Assembly: GCA_017935745.1 (NCBI GenBank)
Contig: JAGBGX010000002.1
Location: 62,001 to 126,000 of the forward strand
Direction of reading: 5' to 3'
DNA length: 64,000 bases
Source: Treponema sp.
GTDB taxonomy: Bacteria > Spirochaetota > Spirochaetia > Treponematales > Treponemataceae
Shown here: positions 25,143 through 35,277 of the stretch, piece by piece
How the letters are laid out: each line of letters starts with the position of its first letter
Numbering within the stretch: position 1 is the stretch's first letter
Made by a program: the position numbers and the translations under genes
The notes under the pieces: model-generated
What the model saw: only the letters and a program-made list of their open reading frames with translations
The model's database searches: none
Told to the model about the DNA's origin: nothing

Positions 25143-28100
25143 ATGAATAAGAAAGGAACGGTTGAAATCAGCGGAACAAAGCGGCTTGTCGCGGCAGTTG
25201 TGCTTGCCGCCTACATCTCGGCACTGAACCCGCTGTCCGTTTTTGCCGCCAGTCCGAAGAAAGCGGAAAAACATCATATTTCAAAAGAAGAAAAAGCGGA
25301 AGTTCTCATTTCCGCAAAGGACGGCGGAACGGTTGTCCTTGGAGGCGCTTCCATTGAAATTCCCGAAGGCGCGCTCAAAAAAGACACGAAGATAAGCATA
25401 ACGAGGCTCGCAAAGGTCGCGGATACCGGCGAGTCGCTTTATAATGCGATTCCGCAGTTCGGCGGATACCGTTTTCTCCCTGCCGGAACAACGTTTGAGA
25501 AGGACGTTACTATTACGCTTCCGTACAGCGCAGAACTGAACGCAAAGCCCCAGAGCATTGACGAGCTTTACACCTATTTTTACGACACGAAAAAGAACAG
25601 CTGGATAAAGCTGGAGCGCCTTGAAGTTGATACGGAAACCTGCTGCGTCCGCTCCCTTTCTGCCCACTTTACCGACATGATAAATGCCACGCTTACGATG
25701 CCGGAGTCCGCAAGTCCTGTTGACGTGAATTTGAATTCAATAAAAAACCTCGAGGCTGCAAAACCCGACGGGCATCTTATCAAATTCAATCCTCCGAAAG
25801 CGAGCAACATGGGCGACGCTTCCTTCAGCTTTGAGCTGGGAATTCCTGCGGGACGGCGCGGAATGCAGCCGCAGATTTCTGTAAGCTATTCATCGGGCGG
25901 CGGAAACGGCATCATGGGAAAGGGCTTTGATGTAAGCTACGGAAGCTCCGTGACCACAGACACGCGCCTGGGGCTTCCGGATTACGATACCCGCGATGCC
26001 TATATGCTTGACGGAATTCTGCTTTCTGAAAAAACAAGGAATGGAACGGAAGTCACTTATACTCCGCAGAAAGAAGTTTCATTCAGCCGCATTGTCCGCT
26101 ACAATGCCGGAACTGACGGCGACTGTTGGGAAGTGACGGACAAGAACGGAACGAAACGGATATATGCCCAGAATTCCTCATCATGCACAGGAAGCGGAAA
26201 AAGGACATTCACATGGAATTTGACGAGAACGGAAGACGTGCACGGGAATTCCGTCGTCTATGAATATGAAAAGCAGAACGGATATGTCTATCCGGCCGCA
26301 ATCTATTACACAGGATTTGGAGCGGCAAAGGGCAATTACAATGTGAAGTTTCACTATGACGAAAACGGCGGCCAGCGGCAGGACATCCGCATCGACGCGC
26401 GCTCACGGGAAATAATAAGCTGCAAAAGGCTTCTCACGGGCATCACGACCCATTACAAGGACGGCGGCCCTATCCGGGAATACCAGTTTTCATACAAGGA
26501 AGGACTTGCAAAGGAAAAGATGCTTGTCTCGCTTGCCGTCCGGAACAACGCGGGCGAACGGTATGAATATTCGTTCAGCTATACAGAGCCTAAAAAGGAC
26601 GGAAGCGGAAACGTACTGTACTTTGCGGACGCTGAGGAATGGAGCAACGGCAAGCCGTTGCAGCTTGGAAATTCGACAAGTATGGGATCTAATTTTAATG
26701 CGGCAGCCGGAGTTGGATATGGAACAGACTTTATAGATGGACAGCTTTCAGGAGGCGGCAGCGGTTCCGTGAGTTCAGGAGAAAGTTATACGGAAGATAC
26801 ATTAATTGACATAAACGGTGATGGAAGAGTTGACAGCGTAAGGCAGGATAAAAACGGAATATATGTAGCATTAAATGAAAACGACGGATTTTTAGAACCA
26901 GTAAAAATCAATATAAAGAAAGGTTCTTTAGATAATGAAATTGACTATGAAAAAAACAAAAGCTCTTCTGTGGGATGGAATGTTTATGCTGGCGCAGGTT
27001 CTGTGAGAGTTCCGTTGTCCTTAGGTGTCGGATATTCAGAAGTCAAACAGGAGTCTTCGTCAGCCACACTGTGTTCCTTTATGGACATGGACAGAGATGG
27101 CCTTGTTGATATTGTTGAAACAGGAAAGTCCACGTATTTAAAGAATATGGGCAATCTTAATTTTGAAGAGCGCAATATTTATTCCAAGGTTACTGTTGCA
27201 GAAGTAACAAAGGAAACAGATCCTGACCTGGCAGAAAAATATCGGAAAACCTATTTTGTACAAACTCCGTTCAGAATGTGGAAAGCACCCTATGACGGTG
27301 TTGTCACTATAACAGAATCTGCATGCGGGATAGTTGAAAATTTTGACAATGCCAAACATGTTATTGCAAAAACGTATGAAGGAGAAAACGAGACAGATGT
27401 TCAGGAATTGCAAATTACAGTGACATCTTCAAATACAGTAAAATCGTCTAAAAAAGATATAGATGTCGATAAGTCTGAAAATTATTATTTCATATCTGAC
27501 AATGGAAAGGAACCTGAAAAAACAGATATTAATTGGGATATTACTATTGAATATTCCGATATAAAAACTTTTAAAACAGGCTTAAAACATCCTTTCATGA
27601 ATTTAAGCAAGTATATGAAAATGAATCCGTCTCCAAAGATTTATTCTTATGGCGAAGATAAAGCTGTACAAGAATATGAGCATTATATTGTATCAAATTA
27701 CCTTGACAATCAAACAGAATTATTAAAGCTTTTCCTTATTTCTGTTCAAAAGAAATCTGTTGATAACAGCAGTTCTTATGAATATGTGCTGAATGCTCAA
27801 TATGACTCGGATTGGATTAAGAAAACGAATACAGATGAACAGAAGAATATTCTGTCAGCACTGATGCAAAATCGATTCCTCATCCCTTCTGTATTTACAG
27901 AAGCCCAGTTTAATGAATATTTTGAAGCCGTAAAAGCAAACTCTTCAAAGGCAAGCGATATTGTCAAATACTATTATGATTTCGCATTGCAGTTTGAGCA
28001 TACTATTACAGATAACCTTTATGTTCTCAGGGATTTTTCAGAGGAAAACACTGTCTCAGATTTTCTTGAAACATATCCTCTTCCAGATACTGTTCAAAAA

Positions 28101-31100
28101 GCGGCTTTGTCAAATTATGACAAAAACGAAATTGTTGCGGCTTTCAGTGCTGACAATGTTTTTTATGAATTATATTCGGAAAAAGAAATTGACGGCATTC
28201 GCGCTATGGAAAACATAGGAACTGCATCTGAAAAAATTATTAATGTCGGAAAATACAACTCATCAGATTTATACATTGACGTAACAGACAACAAGCTGAA
28301 ATGCATAAGTGTCAAGGAAAAAGAAGCCTCTCTCAGCACAACAGACATTCCTTTTGAAGCTGTCAATGTATCAAAAACAGATGAGTCTGTTTCGGTTCAA
28401 TACGGTATCAATAAAGACAAGAAAGGAATTTATGAAAGCATTTTGACTATAACTTTAGACGGGATGTCATATCGTGCGTTAAATCTTTCTGGTGAGGAAT
28501 TTCAAAAGATAGTTGATGATATTGATGTTGAATTTACTAATGCACATGATCCTCACTGGCAGCTGGAAGATACAGATGATGAAACCGAGCGCATAAGAAC
28601 AACAGGTACCGATACTTTATTTGAAGGAATGGCGCTGACTGATGAACAAAAGAAAAAATTGATTTCAGCATTATATGAAATCAAAGATGCATTTCATAAA
28701 GTTCAAATAAGCAACGGAGAAGAACCTGAGTATAAGGAAGAGCATGCCTACAGTTATTATGTTCTGAAAGAATCTCCTGACTATGAAGAGGCGCAGGATA
28801 TTCTCGATGACTACAAGAAGGAAATTGTTTACAAGATAAAATATCCGTTCTATACAGCAGCCTCAAATGAATCATACATTCTCAAAGATGATTGGAAAAT
28901 TTTCAAAGAAGAAGACATCGCTCTTTCGGAATGGACTTCAGAAATAGAAGCGGAAATTTCAAACGCCGAGCCGAATTTAAAGCAGGAAAACCATGCGGAA
29001 TTTTTAAGCAAAGTAGACAAAGCTTTCAAAGAGAAATATCAGGAATACTTGAAACTGAACACACTGCTTTTGTCAGAATGCAAGAAGTTTAATTTTGGAA
29101 AATTTTCCAACATAACATTTTTGCAAGAATTTGATGACGAGCATCTGTATAATATAAAAAATGATTCTTACAGTGTGCTTATTTCCGACGATTCATTTAA
29201 TTTGCAGAAAAAAACATTTGAGGTTTCAAAAGCCGGATGGAATTCGGAAACTGATTTTTCCAATGTGAATTACAACTCTGAAAAAACACTGTATGCTTAT
29301 GAAAGCACAATCACAAGCGATTCTGTTACAGACACAGAAACTGAAAGCATTTCTGTTGAAAATGATGAATTCTTATATGGCGGACACCACAACTGGTTCT
29401 ATGGCATTTGGAAGGGAAGCCTTTCAGATATTGCCTTCTCCAAGAAAAAACTGGAGGAATTCAACGAGGCAAGCAACGGTATAAATTCCGAGGCTGATTT
29501 TAAGGAAAAAGAAAATTCCATTCCGACAGAACTTTCAGAAAAAGAAAAAAAAGACCAGAGTGATGAAACAACAGTCCACTTCTACCTTCCGCAGAAGCAA
29601 AATGAAACGGAAATTACAAAAGACATCGGCAGGCTGAAGAACGCTGCAATTCCTTATGATGTAAATCTGGCGGACTCGCTTATGGGAACTGTTTCCATGA
29701 ATTCTGAAGTCAAAAAAACGCCGGAAGGACGAAAGACTGTCACTGATTATTATATGCCGTTTATATCCGGAAATATAATACATGCAGACAGGGCAGGCGG
29801 AATTTCCTATTATAAGATTGAAGGCCTGAACAATGAAAAAAAATCTGTAACTCAGCAGCTTACTGGCGCCGCATCTCTTGCCATGCCGACAATAAGGAAG
29901 TCCTATACAAAAGCAACAGACAAGACTCCTACGGCAAAAGTCGGAATCGGTCCTGTAAGCGCAGACTTTTCAAAGACAACAAGCAGCAGCTCTGCCAAAG
30001 ATTCGTATAACCTTGCCATATCTCTTCCTGGCAAGAGCGGTTCTGCAGGCGAAAACAATTCTACATCGGTATCAAGTCAAATCATCCAAGACATGAACAT
30101 GGACGGCATTCCTGATATTGTTCAAATTGACAATGGCGCTCTCAGAATTGTAGAAGGAACAAAGGTGAATGAGAATGGAGAGATTTGCTACAATACGGCT
30201 TCCGAATTGCCCGGAATAGCTTATCTGTCCAAAAATGAGACATCTGCAAAAGTGTACGGAGGCTCTGTTTCTGCACAGGGGTCTGTAAAACAGATTCTAA
30301 AGACAAACTCTTACGGAAACATTAAGTATGTATCTGTGGAGGCACAGGTAGCGGCAAATGCCTCGAGCGGCCTTACATACTCGGCCAGTGACAGTCTCCA
30401 GACGCACGGAATCGGGGACATCAACAGCGACGGCCTTCCTGATTATTACAATGGAACTTATTATGCATTAAACAACGGCTCTTTTTTCAGTCCTGAGCAT
30501 CAAAGCTTCTGCGTCGGAAACATGTCAGAAAGCAAAACGCAGTCCATCGGCCTGAATTTCAGCGTTGGCATCGGAGCGTCCGGGTCTGCAAACTTATCCC
30601 TGGCAAACAACTTAAAATCCGGCGCAAATGCAACTGTCGGAATAACATACAACTCAACATCGTCAAACACAGAAAAACTGATGATGGATATAAACGGAGA
30701 CGGGCTTCAGGACATTCTGGAGATGAAAACAGGAAGCTCCGCAATCTCCGTTTCCTATAATACAGGAAACGGTTTTGTAAAAGGTCAGGCAATAAGGCTT
30801 CCTGGCTGGAAGAACTATGTGAGTGAAAACAACAAAAAATTCCTCACGCAGGCGGACAGCAACGGATTTGAATTGGGACTGATTCAAGACATTCCTGTGA
30901 TTGGGTTCGCGGCAAAACAGGGGCTGACCAGTGTCGCTATAAATCCGTTCGGTTTCAATGCGGAAAATTTTTCAAATTCCTTAGACTGGAATACAAGCGT
31001 GAGCCTGGGATTGAGCGGAAGTATCGGCGCCAACATTGATATCGGCATAAGGCTTTTTGTTCCGTTTTACATAGGAACAATACATATAACCATATCAGGC

Positions 31101-34100
31101 GGAGCGGGCGCAAACGCGTCCACGTCAATAAACGGCGCGACGGTAAAAATGGCGGACATGGACGGCGACGGGCTGCCCGACCACGTGCTGCGCATTCCGG
31201 GCTACGGCACGTACTGGAAGCGCAACATCTCGGGCCGCTACGGGCAGCTCACGGAGATAGCGCTCCCGCAGGGCGGAACCGTCCAGGTCGAATACGCGGA
31301 AAAATACGGAACGGTTGACAGCCCCCTTTTCAAGCACGTGATGAGCGGCGTCACCATGCACGACGGATGCGGCTCGGAGCTTCCGGAAATCCCGCACGGC
31401 GAGCATTCCGTGACAACAAAATACGAGTACGGGAACGCGTACTACGACAGGCAGAAGAAGGACTTCTACGGATTCGGGACGGTAACATCAACTTTCGCAG
31501 ACGGAACATACTCCGTTGAAGAGTACTACAACCGCGACTACTACGCGAAGGGCTGCCCCAGGGAAAGCCGCTCGTATGCAAAAGACGGGACGCTGCTCTC
31601 TGAAAGCAGGACGGAGCTGTGCGGGTCTCCGTACGCGCTGCCCTCAAAGGAGGAAAGCCGGAGCTATGAAAAGACAAGCGGCAGCGGAAACTGCATCTGC
31701 ACGGCAACAGAATATGAATACGACGAGTACGGAAGCTGCACGAGGATCACGCAGGACTTCGGCGGCGGGGAAAGGCTCACGGGCGAAATAACCTACGACA
31801 ACACGGACACGGCGCGCTACATCATCGGGCTTCCCGCCGACATCCGCGTATATGATTCAAACGGAACGCTGCTGCGCCACCGCTCGGGAAGCTACGATGA
31901 CTTGGGTCAGCTGACCGAACTGCGCCAGTACTTCGACAGATACAACCACTCCACAAGCACGCTGGCATACGACAAGTACGGCAACATAAAAACAGTTTCC
32001 GACAGCCGCGGCGCGACGCTCTCATACAAATATGACGCGGACGAAAACATGTTCGCCACGGAAATCGCCCAGGGCGGAAACGGCACGGACACATACAAAA
32101 GCACAATCGCCTACGACACCGAAACCCAGACCAAGACGCGCGAGACGGACTGCAGCGGAAACACGCTCCGCTACGAATACGACGGCTGGCAGCGGGTTAC
32201 GAAAATCCTCACGTCATACGACAGCACGACTCCCGCGGTGAGCTACGAGTACTTCACGCCGTGCGCAGACGAAAGCGGAATCCACGCGCTCTGGCACGCG
32301 GCAACAAGCAACAAGGTAACGTTCGACGCGGACGATGATTCCGTAATAAAAACAGTCCTGCAAGCTGACGGACTGGGGCGCGCCGTGCGCACGGCAAAGA
32401 CAGGGTTTGTAAACGGCAGGGGCGGATGGAACGCGAGCGGCGCAGTGGAGTACGACAAAAAAGGCCGCACCATAAAGGAAGGCATGACTGAGTTTATCGA
32501 GGGAGACATCCAAACGCTTCTTGAATCTGTGCCAAAAATGACAGGCCTTTCCACCTCTTACGAATACGATGAGAAAGACCGTCAGGTCAAGACGGTTCTG
32601 CCCGACGGCTCGGTGCAGGAAAGTTCTTTCTATATAGAAAGAAATCGCCTCATAACAGAAACTACAGACCCGCTAGGAAACATCTCCGTGCAGGAGACGG
32701 ACAGCCGCGGGAACATCGTGCGCGTGGCGCGGCTCGACGCGGGCGGAGCGCAGCTGACGGAGGCGACCTACCGCTACAGCGCGCTGGGCGAGATGATCAG
32801 GGCCTTTGACGCGAAGGGGCATCCGATAACGGCGGAGTACGACCTGCTCGGACGCAGAACCGCGCTCGAAAGCCCCGACAGCGGGCGGCAGGAGTTCTCC
32901 TACGACGAGTGCTCGAACCTCGTGCGCGAGACAAGCTCCGTCCTGCGCGAAAGCAGCAGGCAGATTGCATATGAATACGACGGGCTGAACCGCCTTGTGA
33001 GAATCGACTACCCCGACACCGAAGACACAATTTACACCTACGGCGGCGCGAACGACTCCAACGGCGCGGCAGGGAAAATTTTGCGCGTTGAAGACGCAAG
33101 CGGCACGATTGAATATGAATACGGAAAGCTCGGCGAAGTCACCAAGGAGACGCGCACGCTCGCCACTCACCTCAACGGCTACAGTCCCACGGAGACCGCC
33201 GTCATGGAGTACCGCTCTGACTACCTCGGGCGGATGCAGCACATCGTCTACCCCGACGGCGAGAAGATCACCTACGGCTACGACGCGGGCGGGCAGGTGA
33301 CAAGCGTCACGGGAACGCACTGGGGACACGAGTTCAACTACGTGACGAACATCCTCTACGACGAGTACGGGCAGCGGACGCGCATAGACTACGGAAACGG
33401 AACGTTCACGGAGTACAGCTACGACCCGGCGCGGCGCTGGCTCGACACAATCAAAACGCAGAACAAGTGGGGTCAGAACTTCCAGAACATCAGCTACAGC
33501 TTTGACAAAGTGGGCAACGTCCTCGGCTACGAGAATGACTGCCTCGACAACGCGAGCGGAAACTATAGGACAAAACAAAGTTACAGCTACGACAACTTGT
33601 ACCAGCTCATCAAAGTTGACGGCGCGACAACCTACAACCCGTACCGTTCTTCTGTGCCGGAGTTTATTTCTGACTACTCTCAGGCGTTTGAGTTCGATTC
33701 TGACGGACTTGGCAACATGACTTCTAAAATCAGCACGGAAACGGTGTCTCCGCAGAAATCTATCGGCGACAACTTGAACTACAGCTTTGACTATGTCTAC
33801 GATGAAAACTACGCGCACCGCCTTGTAAGCGCGGGCGGCCGCTATTACCAGTACGACGCGAACGGCAACATAACGTGCGAGCAAGACGGAGACTTTGAAA
33901 GCAACGGCGAGGATGTCACGTATCATAAAATTACAAAGGAAGCCGAGGACGTGTACTCCGCCGACTACGGCTGGGGACTGTTCAAGGAGGACGAAAAGAA
34001 CGGAGGAGCGTCCGCCGCGCGCTACCGGCGCACGTACACATGGGACGAGAAGAACCGGCTCGTCTCAAGCGTGGACTCCAACTACAGCACCGCCTACGTC

Positions 34101-35273
34101 TACGGACAGGACGGACAGCGCAGCAACAAATACACGCAGAACAGCGAGACGCTCTACTTCAACAAGATGTGGACGCTCCACACCGACAGCGGCAACAATG
34201 TTTACGGCGGACAGTCGGCGAAGAACATCTACTTGGGCGAGACAAGGATTGTTACAAAACTCAACAGCGGAAACAATCCGACATACCAGGAGGAATACTA
34301 CAAGCAATACTACTATCACAGCGACCACCTCGGAAGTGCTTCGCTAATCAGCGATTACAAGGGAGACGAGTACCAGAGAATCGAGTACACGCCCTACGGC
34401 GAGACATGGGTTGAGAAAACGAGCAATACAGGCTTGGAGTTTTTACCGTACAAATTCACGGCGAAGGAACTTGACAAAGAGACGGGATTGTATTATTATG
34501 GAGCAAGATACCTTGACCCGAGATACAGCCGCTGGATAAGCACCGACCCCGCGCTCGGCGAGTATATAAGTGGTTCTGATGCTGGCTGTGGCGGAATCTA
34601 TAATTATGTCAATTTTAATCTTTATCATTATGCAGGTAGCAATCCGATTTGTTACACAGATCCAACGGGAATGTATGATGAAGATACGAAATGGAATTTC
34701 TTTTGGATGCTACCAGATGAACAAATGGAATTCTTAAAATCCGAGTACAATAGTGTATTAAATACTTCTAATGAAATAAGAGGTGCAAGAGCTGCTGAAA
34801 TGAGAGAATTAAGAGAATATATGAATCTCTCAGGATTATTTTCGGAGGATGAAAGTTTTATGAATGAAGACTTACGGGATTTTTTAAACTTAAAAGAGGA
34901 TGGTACAATGAACTATAGAAAAGAGGAATTAACATCAAAGAATGGTTGGCAAGAGCTTTGTAGCATAGGTTCTCAATACCATCAAAGTACAGCAGGTGAC
35001 AAAAATAACTTAAATGCAAAATTTGTAAATAAAGATGGACGTGAAGTTGTAATCGGTAAAGATGGAATAATATGCAATACATACCCTGACAAGGGTACAT
35101 TTAACTATGCAAACGGAAATCCTGTTTCAAGCATCCTATGGGGAAAGCACAAATTGTTTGATATGAATCCTTATGACACACTAATGTCAAAATCTGGCAT
35201 TGAAACCGTAAAAAAGTACAACGGATTTTTTGCTGGAGGAGCATGGTTTGGGAATTCACACTACTGGAAGTAA
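25143..35273 (+). CDS. giant SpvB/VCBS/RHS polymorphic toxin
   Basis: 3376 residues from ATG 25,143, preceded by GGGGGAAGGAG. A Sec signal peptide (to LSVFAASPKK) is followed by a ZU5-like segment (VVLGGASIEIPEGALKKDTK), an SpvB domain (FSFELGIPAGRRGMQPQISV), VCBS/FG-GAP calcium-type repeats (DINGDGRVDS, DMDRDGLVDI, DINGDGLQDI, DMDGDGLPDH), a TcB-like region (LPQGGTVQVEYAEKYGTVDS), YD repeats, the RHS core (GARYLDPRYSRWISTDPALG) and a tip of about 230 residues beginning at ISGSDAGCGG. The tip (MSRELREYM-like helix, SQYHQSTAGDKNN, KFVNKDGREVVIGKDG) is of unrecognised activity. RHS shells encapsulate the tip and release it after cleavage at the core. Export by Sec and then the neighbouring secretin system is plausible, not shown. 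Residues roughly 510-1590 are noticeably A+T-rich. Confidence 0.92.
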   Translation: MNKKGTVEISGTKRLVAAVVLAAYISALNPLSVFAASPKKAEKHHISKEEKAEVLISAKDGGTVVLGGASIEIPEGALKKDTKISITRLAKVADTGESLYNAIPQFGGYRFLPAGTTFEKDVTITLPYSAELNAKPQSIDELYTYFYDTKKNSWIKLERLEVDTETCCVRSLSAHFTDMINATLTMPESASPVDVNLNSIKNLEAAKPDGHLIKFNPPKASNMGDASFSFELGIPAGRRGMQPQISVSYSSGGGNGIMGKGFDVSYGSSVTTDTRLGLPDYDTRDAYMLDGILLSEKTRNGTEVTYTPQKEVSFSRIVRYNAGTDGDCWEVTDKNGTKRIYAQNSSSCTGSGKRTFTWNLTRTEDVHGNSVVYEYEKQNGYVYPAAIYYTGFGAAKGNYNVKFHYDENGGQRQDIRIDARSREIISCKRLLTGITTHYKDGGPIREYQFSYKEGLAKEKMLVSLAVRNNAGERYEYSFSYTEPKKDGSGNVLYFADAEEWSNGKPLQLGNSTSMGSNFNAAAGVGYGTDFIDGQLSGGGSGSVSSGESYTEDTLIDINGDGRVDSVRQDKNGIYVALNENDGFLEPVKINIKKGSLDNEIDYEKNKSSSVGWNVYAGAGSVRVPLSLGVGYSEVKQESSSATLCSFMDMDRDGLVDIVETGKSTYLKNMGNLNFEERNIYSKVTVAEVTKETDPDLAEKYRKTYFVQTPFRMWKAPYDGVVTITESACGIVENFDNAKHVIAKTYEGENETDVQELQITVTSSNTVKSSKKDIDVDKSENYYFISDNGKEPEKTDINWDITIEYSDIKTFKTGLKHPFMNLSKYMKMNPSPKIYSYGEDKAVQEYEHYIVSNYLDNQTELLKLFLISVQKKSVDNSSSYEYVLNAQYDSDWIKKTNTDEQKNILSALMQNRFLIPSVFTEAQFNEYFEAVKANSSKASDIVKYYYDFALQFEHTITDNLYVLRDFSEENTVSDFLETYPLPDTVQKAALSNYDKNEIVAAFSADNVFYELYSEKEIDGIRAMENIGTASEKIINVGKYNSSDLYIDVTDNKLKCISVKEKEASLSTTDIPFEAVNVSKTDESVSVQYGINKDKKGIYESILTITLDGMSYRALNLSGEEFQKIVDDIDVEFTNAHDPHWQLEDTDDETERIRTTGTDTLFEGMALTDEQKKKLISALYEIKDAFHKVQISNGEEPEYKEEHAYSYYVLKESPDYEEAQDILDDYKKEIVYKIKYPFYTAASNESYILKDDWKIFKEEDIALSEWTSEIEAEISNAEPNLKQENHAEFLSKVDKAFKEKYQEYLKLNTLLLSECKKFNFGKFSNITFLQEFDDEHLYNIKNDSYSVLISDDSFNLQKKTFEVSKAGWNSETDFSNVNYNSEKTLYAYESTITSDSVTDTETESISVENDEFLYGGHHNWFYGIWKGSLSDIAFSKKKLEEFNEASNGINSEADFKEKENSIPTELSEKEKKDQSDETTVHFYLPQKQNETEITKDIGRLKNAAIPYDVNLADSLMGTVSMNSEVKKTPEGRKTVTDYYMPFISGNIIHADRAGGISYYKIEGLNNEKKSVTQQLTGAASLAMPTIRKSYTKATDKTPTAKVGIGPVSADFSKTTSSSSAKDSYNLAISLPGKSGSAGENNSTSVSSQIIQDMNMDGIPDIVQIDNGALRIVEGTKVNENGEICYNTASELPGIAYLSKNETSAKVYGGSVSAQGSVKQILKTNSYGNIKYVSVEAQVAANASSGLTYSASDSLQTHGIGDINSDGLPDYYNGTYYALNNGSFFSPEHQSFCVGNMSESKTQSIGLNFSVGIGASGSANLSLANNLKSGANATVGITYNSTSSNTEKLMMDINGDGLQDILEMKTGSSAISVSYNTGNGFVKGQAIRLPGWKNYVSENNKKFLTQADSNGFELGLIQDIPVIGFAAKQGLTSVAINPFGFNAENFSNSLDWNTSVSLGLSGSIGANIDIGIRLFVPFYIGTIHITISGGAGANASTSINGATVKMADMDGDGLPDHVLRIPGYGTYWKRNISGRYGQLTEIALPQGGTVQVEYAEKYGTVDSPLFKHVMSGVTMHDGCGSELPEIPHGEHSVTTKYEYGNAYYDRQKKDFYGFGTVTSTFADGTYSVEEYYNRDYYAKGCPRESRSYAKDGTLLSESRTELCGSPYALPSKEESRSYEKTSGSGNCICTATEYEYDEYGSCTRITQDFGGGERLTGEITYDNTDTARYIIGLPADIRVYDSNGTLLRHRSGSYDDLGQLTELRQYFDRYNHSTSTLAYDKYGNIKTVSDSRGATLSYKYDADENMFATEIAQGGNGTDTYKSTIAYDTETQTKTRETDCSGNTLRYEYDGWQRVTKILTSYDSTTPAVSYEYFTPCADESGIHALWHAATSNKVTFDADDDSVIKTVLQADGLGRAVRTAKTGFVNGRGGWNASGAVEYDKKGRTIKEGMTEFIEGDIQTLLESVPKMTGLSTSYEYDEKDRQVKTVLPDGSVQESSFYIERNRLITETTDPLGNISVQETDSRGNIVRVARLDAGGAQLTEATYRYSALGEMIRAFDAKGHPITAEYDLLGRRTALESPDSGRQEFSYDECSNLVRETSSVLRESSRQIAYEYDGLNRLVRIDYPDTEDTIYTYGGANDSNGAAGKILRVEDASGTIEYEYGKLGEVTKETRTLATHLNGYSPTETAVMEYRSDYLGRMQHIVYPDGEKITYGYDAGGQVTSVTGTHWGHEFNYVTNILYDEYGQRTRIDYGNGTFTEYSYDPARRWLDTIKTQNKWGQNFQNISYSFDKVGNVLGYENDCLDNASGNYRTKQSYSYDNLYQLIKVDGATTYNPYRSSVPEFISDYSQAFEFDSDGLGNMTSKISTETVSPQKSIGDNLNYSFDYVYDENYAHRLVSAGGRYYQYDANGNITCEQDGDFESNGEDVTYHKITKEAEDVYSADYGWGLFKEDEKNGGASAARYRRTYTWDEKNRLVSSVDSNYSTAYVYGQDGQRSNKYTQNSETLYFNKMWTLHTDSGNNVYGGQSAKNIYLGETRIVTKLNSGNNPTYQEEYYKQYYYHSDHLGSASLISDYKGDEYQRIEYTPYGETWVEKTSNTGLEFLPYKFTAKELDKETGLYYYGARYLDPRYSRWISTDPALGEYISGSDAGCGGIYNYVNFNLYHYAGSNPICYTDPTGMYDEDTKWNFFWMLPDEQMEFLKSEYNSVLNTSNEIRGARAAEMRELREYMNLSGLFSEDESFMNEDLRDFLNLKEDGTMNYRKEELTSKNGWQELCSIGSQYHQSTAGDKNNLNAKFVNKDGREVVIGKDGIICNTYPDKGTFNYANGNPVSSILWGKHKLFDMNPYDTLMSKSGIETVKKYNGFFAGGAWFGNSHYWK
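31599..34565 (+). repeat. right arm of large inverted repeat (RHS core)
   Basis: Inverted copy of 3480-6455 and, over its last 700 bases, of about 1120-1904. A run of about 98 bases around 34,305-34,404 is identical between this copy and the reverse complement of the leftmost orphan. Both arms end at the same codon block, GEY, before the tips diverge. Confidence 0.85.
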
Positions 35274-35277
35274 TGAT

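Noticed and set aside
32673..33926. Long minus-strand open frame (417 codons) opposite the full-length RHS core
   Set aside because: Same antisense artefact as at 4127, with matching Val/Arg-rich sequence because the two cores are copies.
31600..34565. Repetitive RHS region as a CRISPR or tandem DNA repeat
   Set aside because: The repetition is protein-level YD repeats of variable length, with no fixed DNA repeat and spacer pattern.
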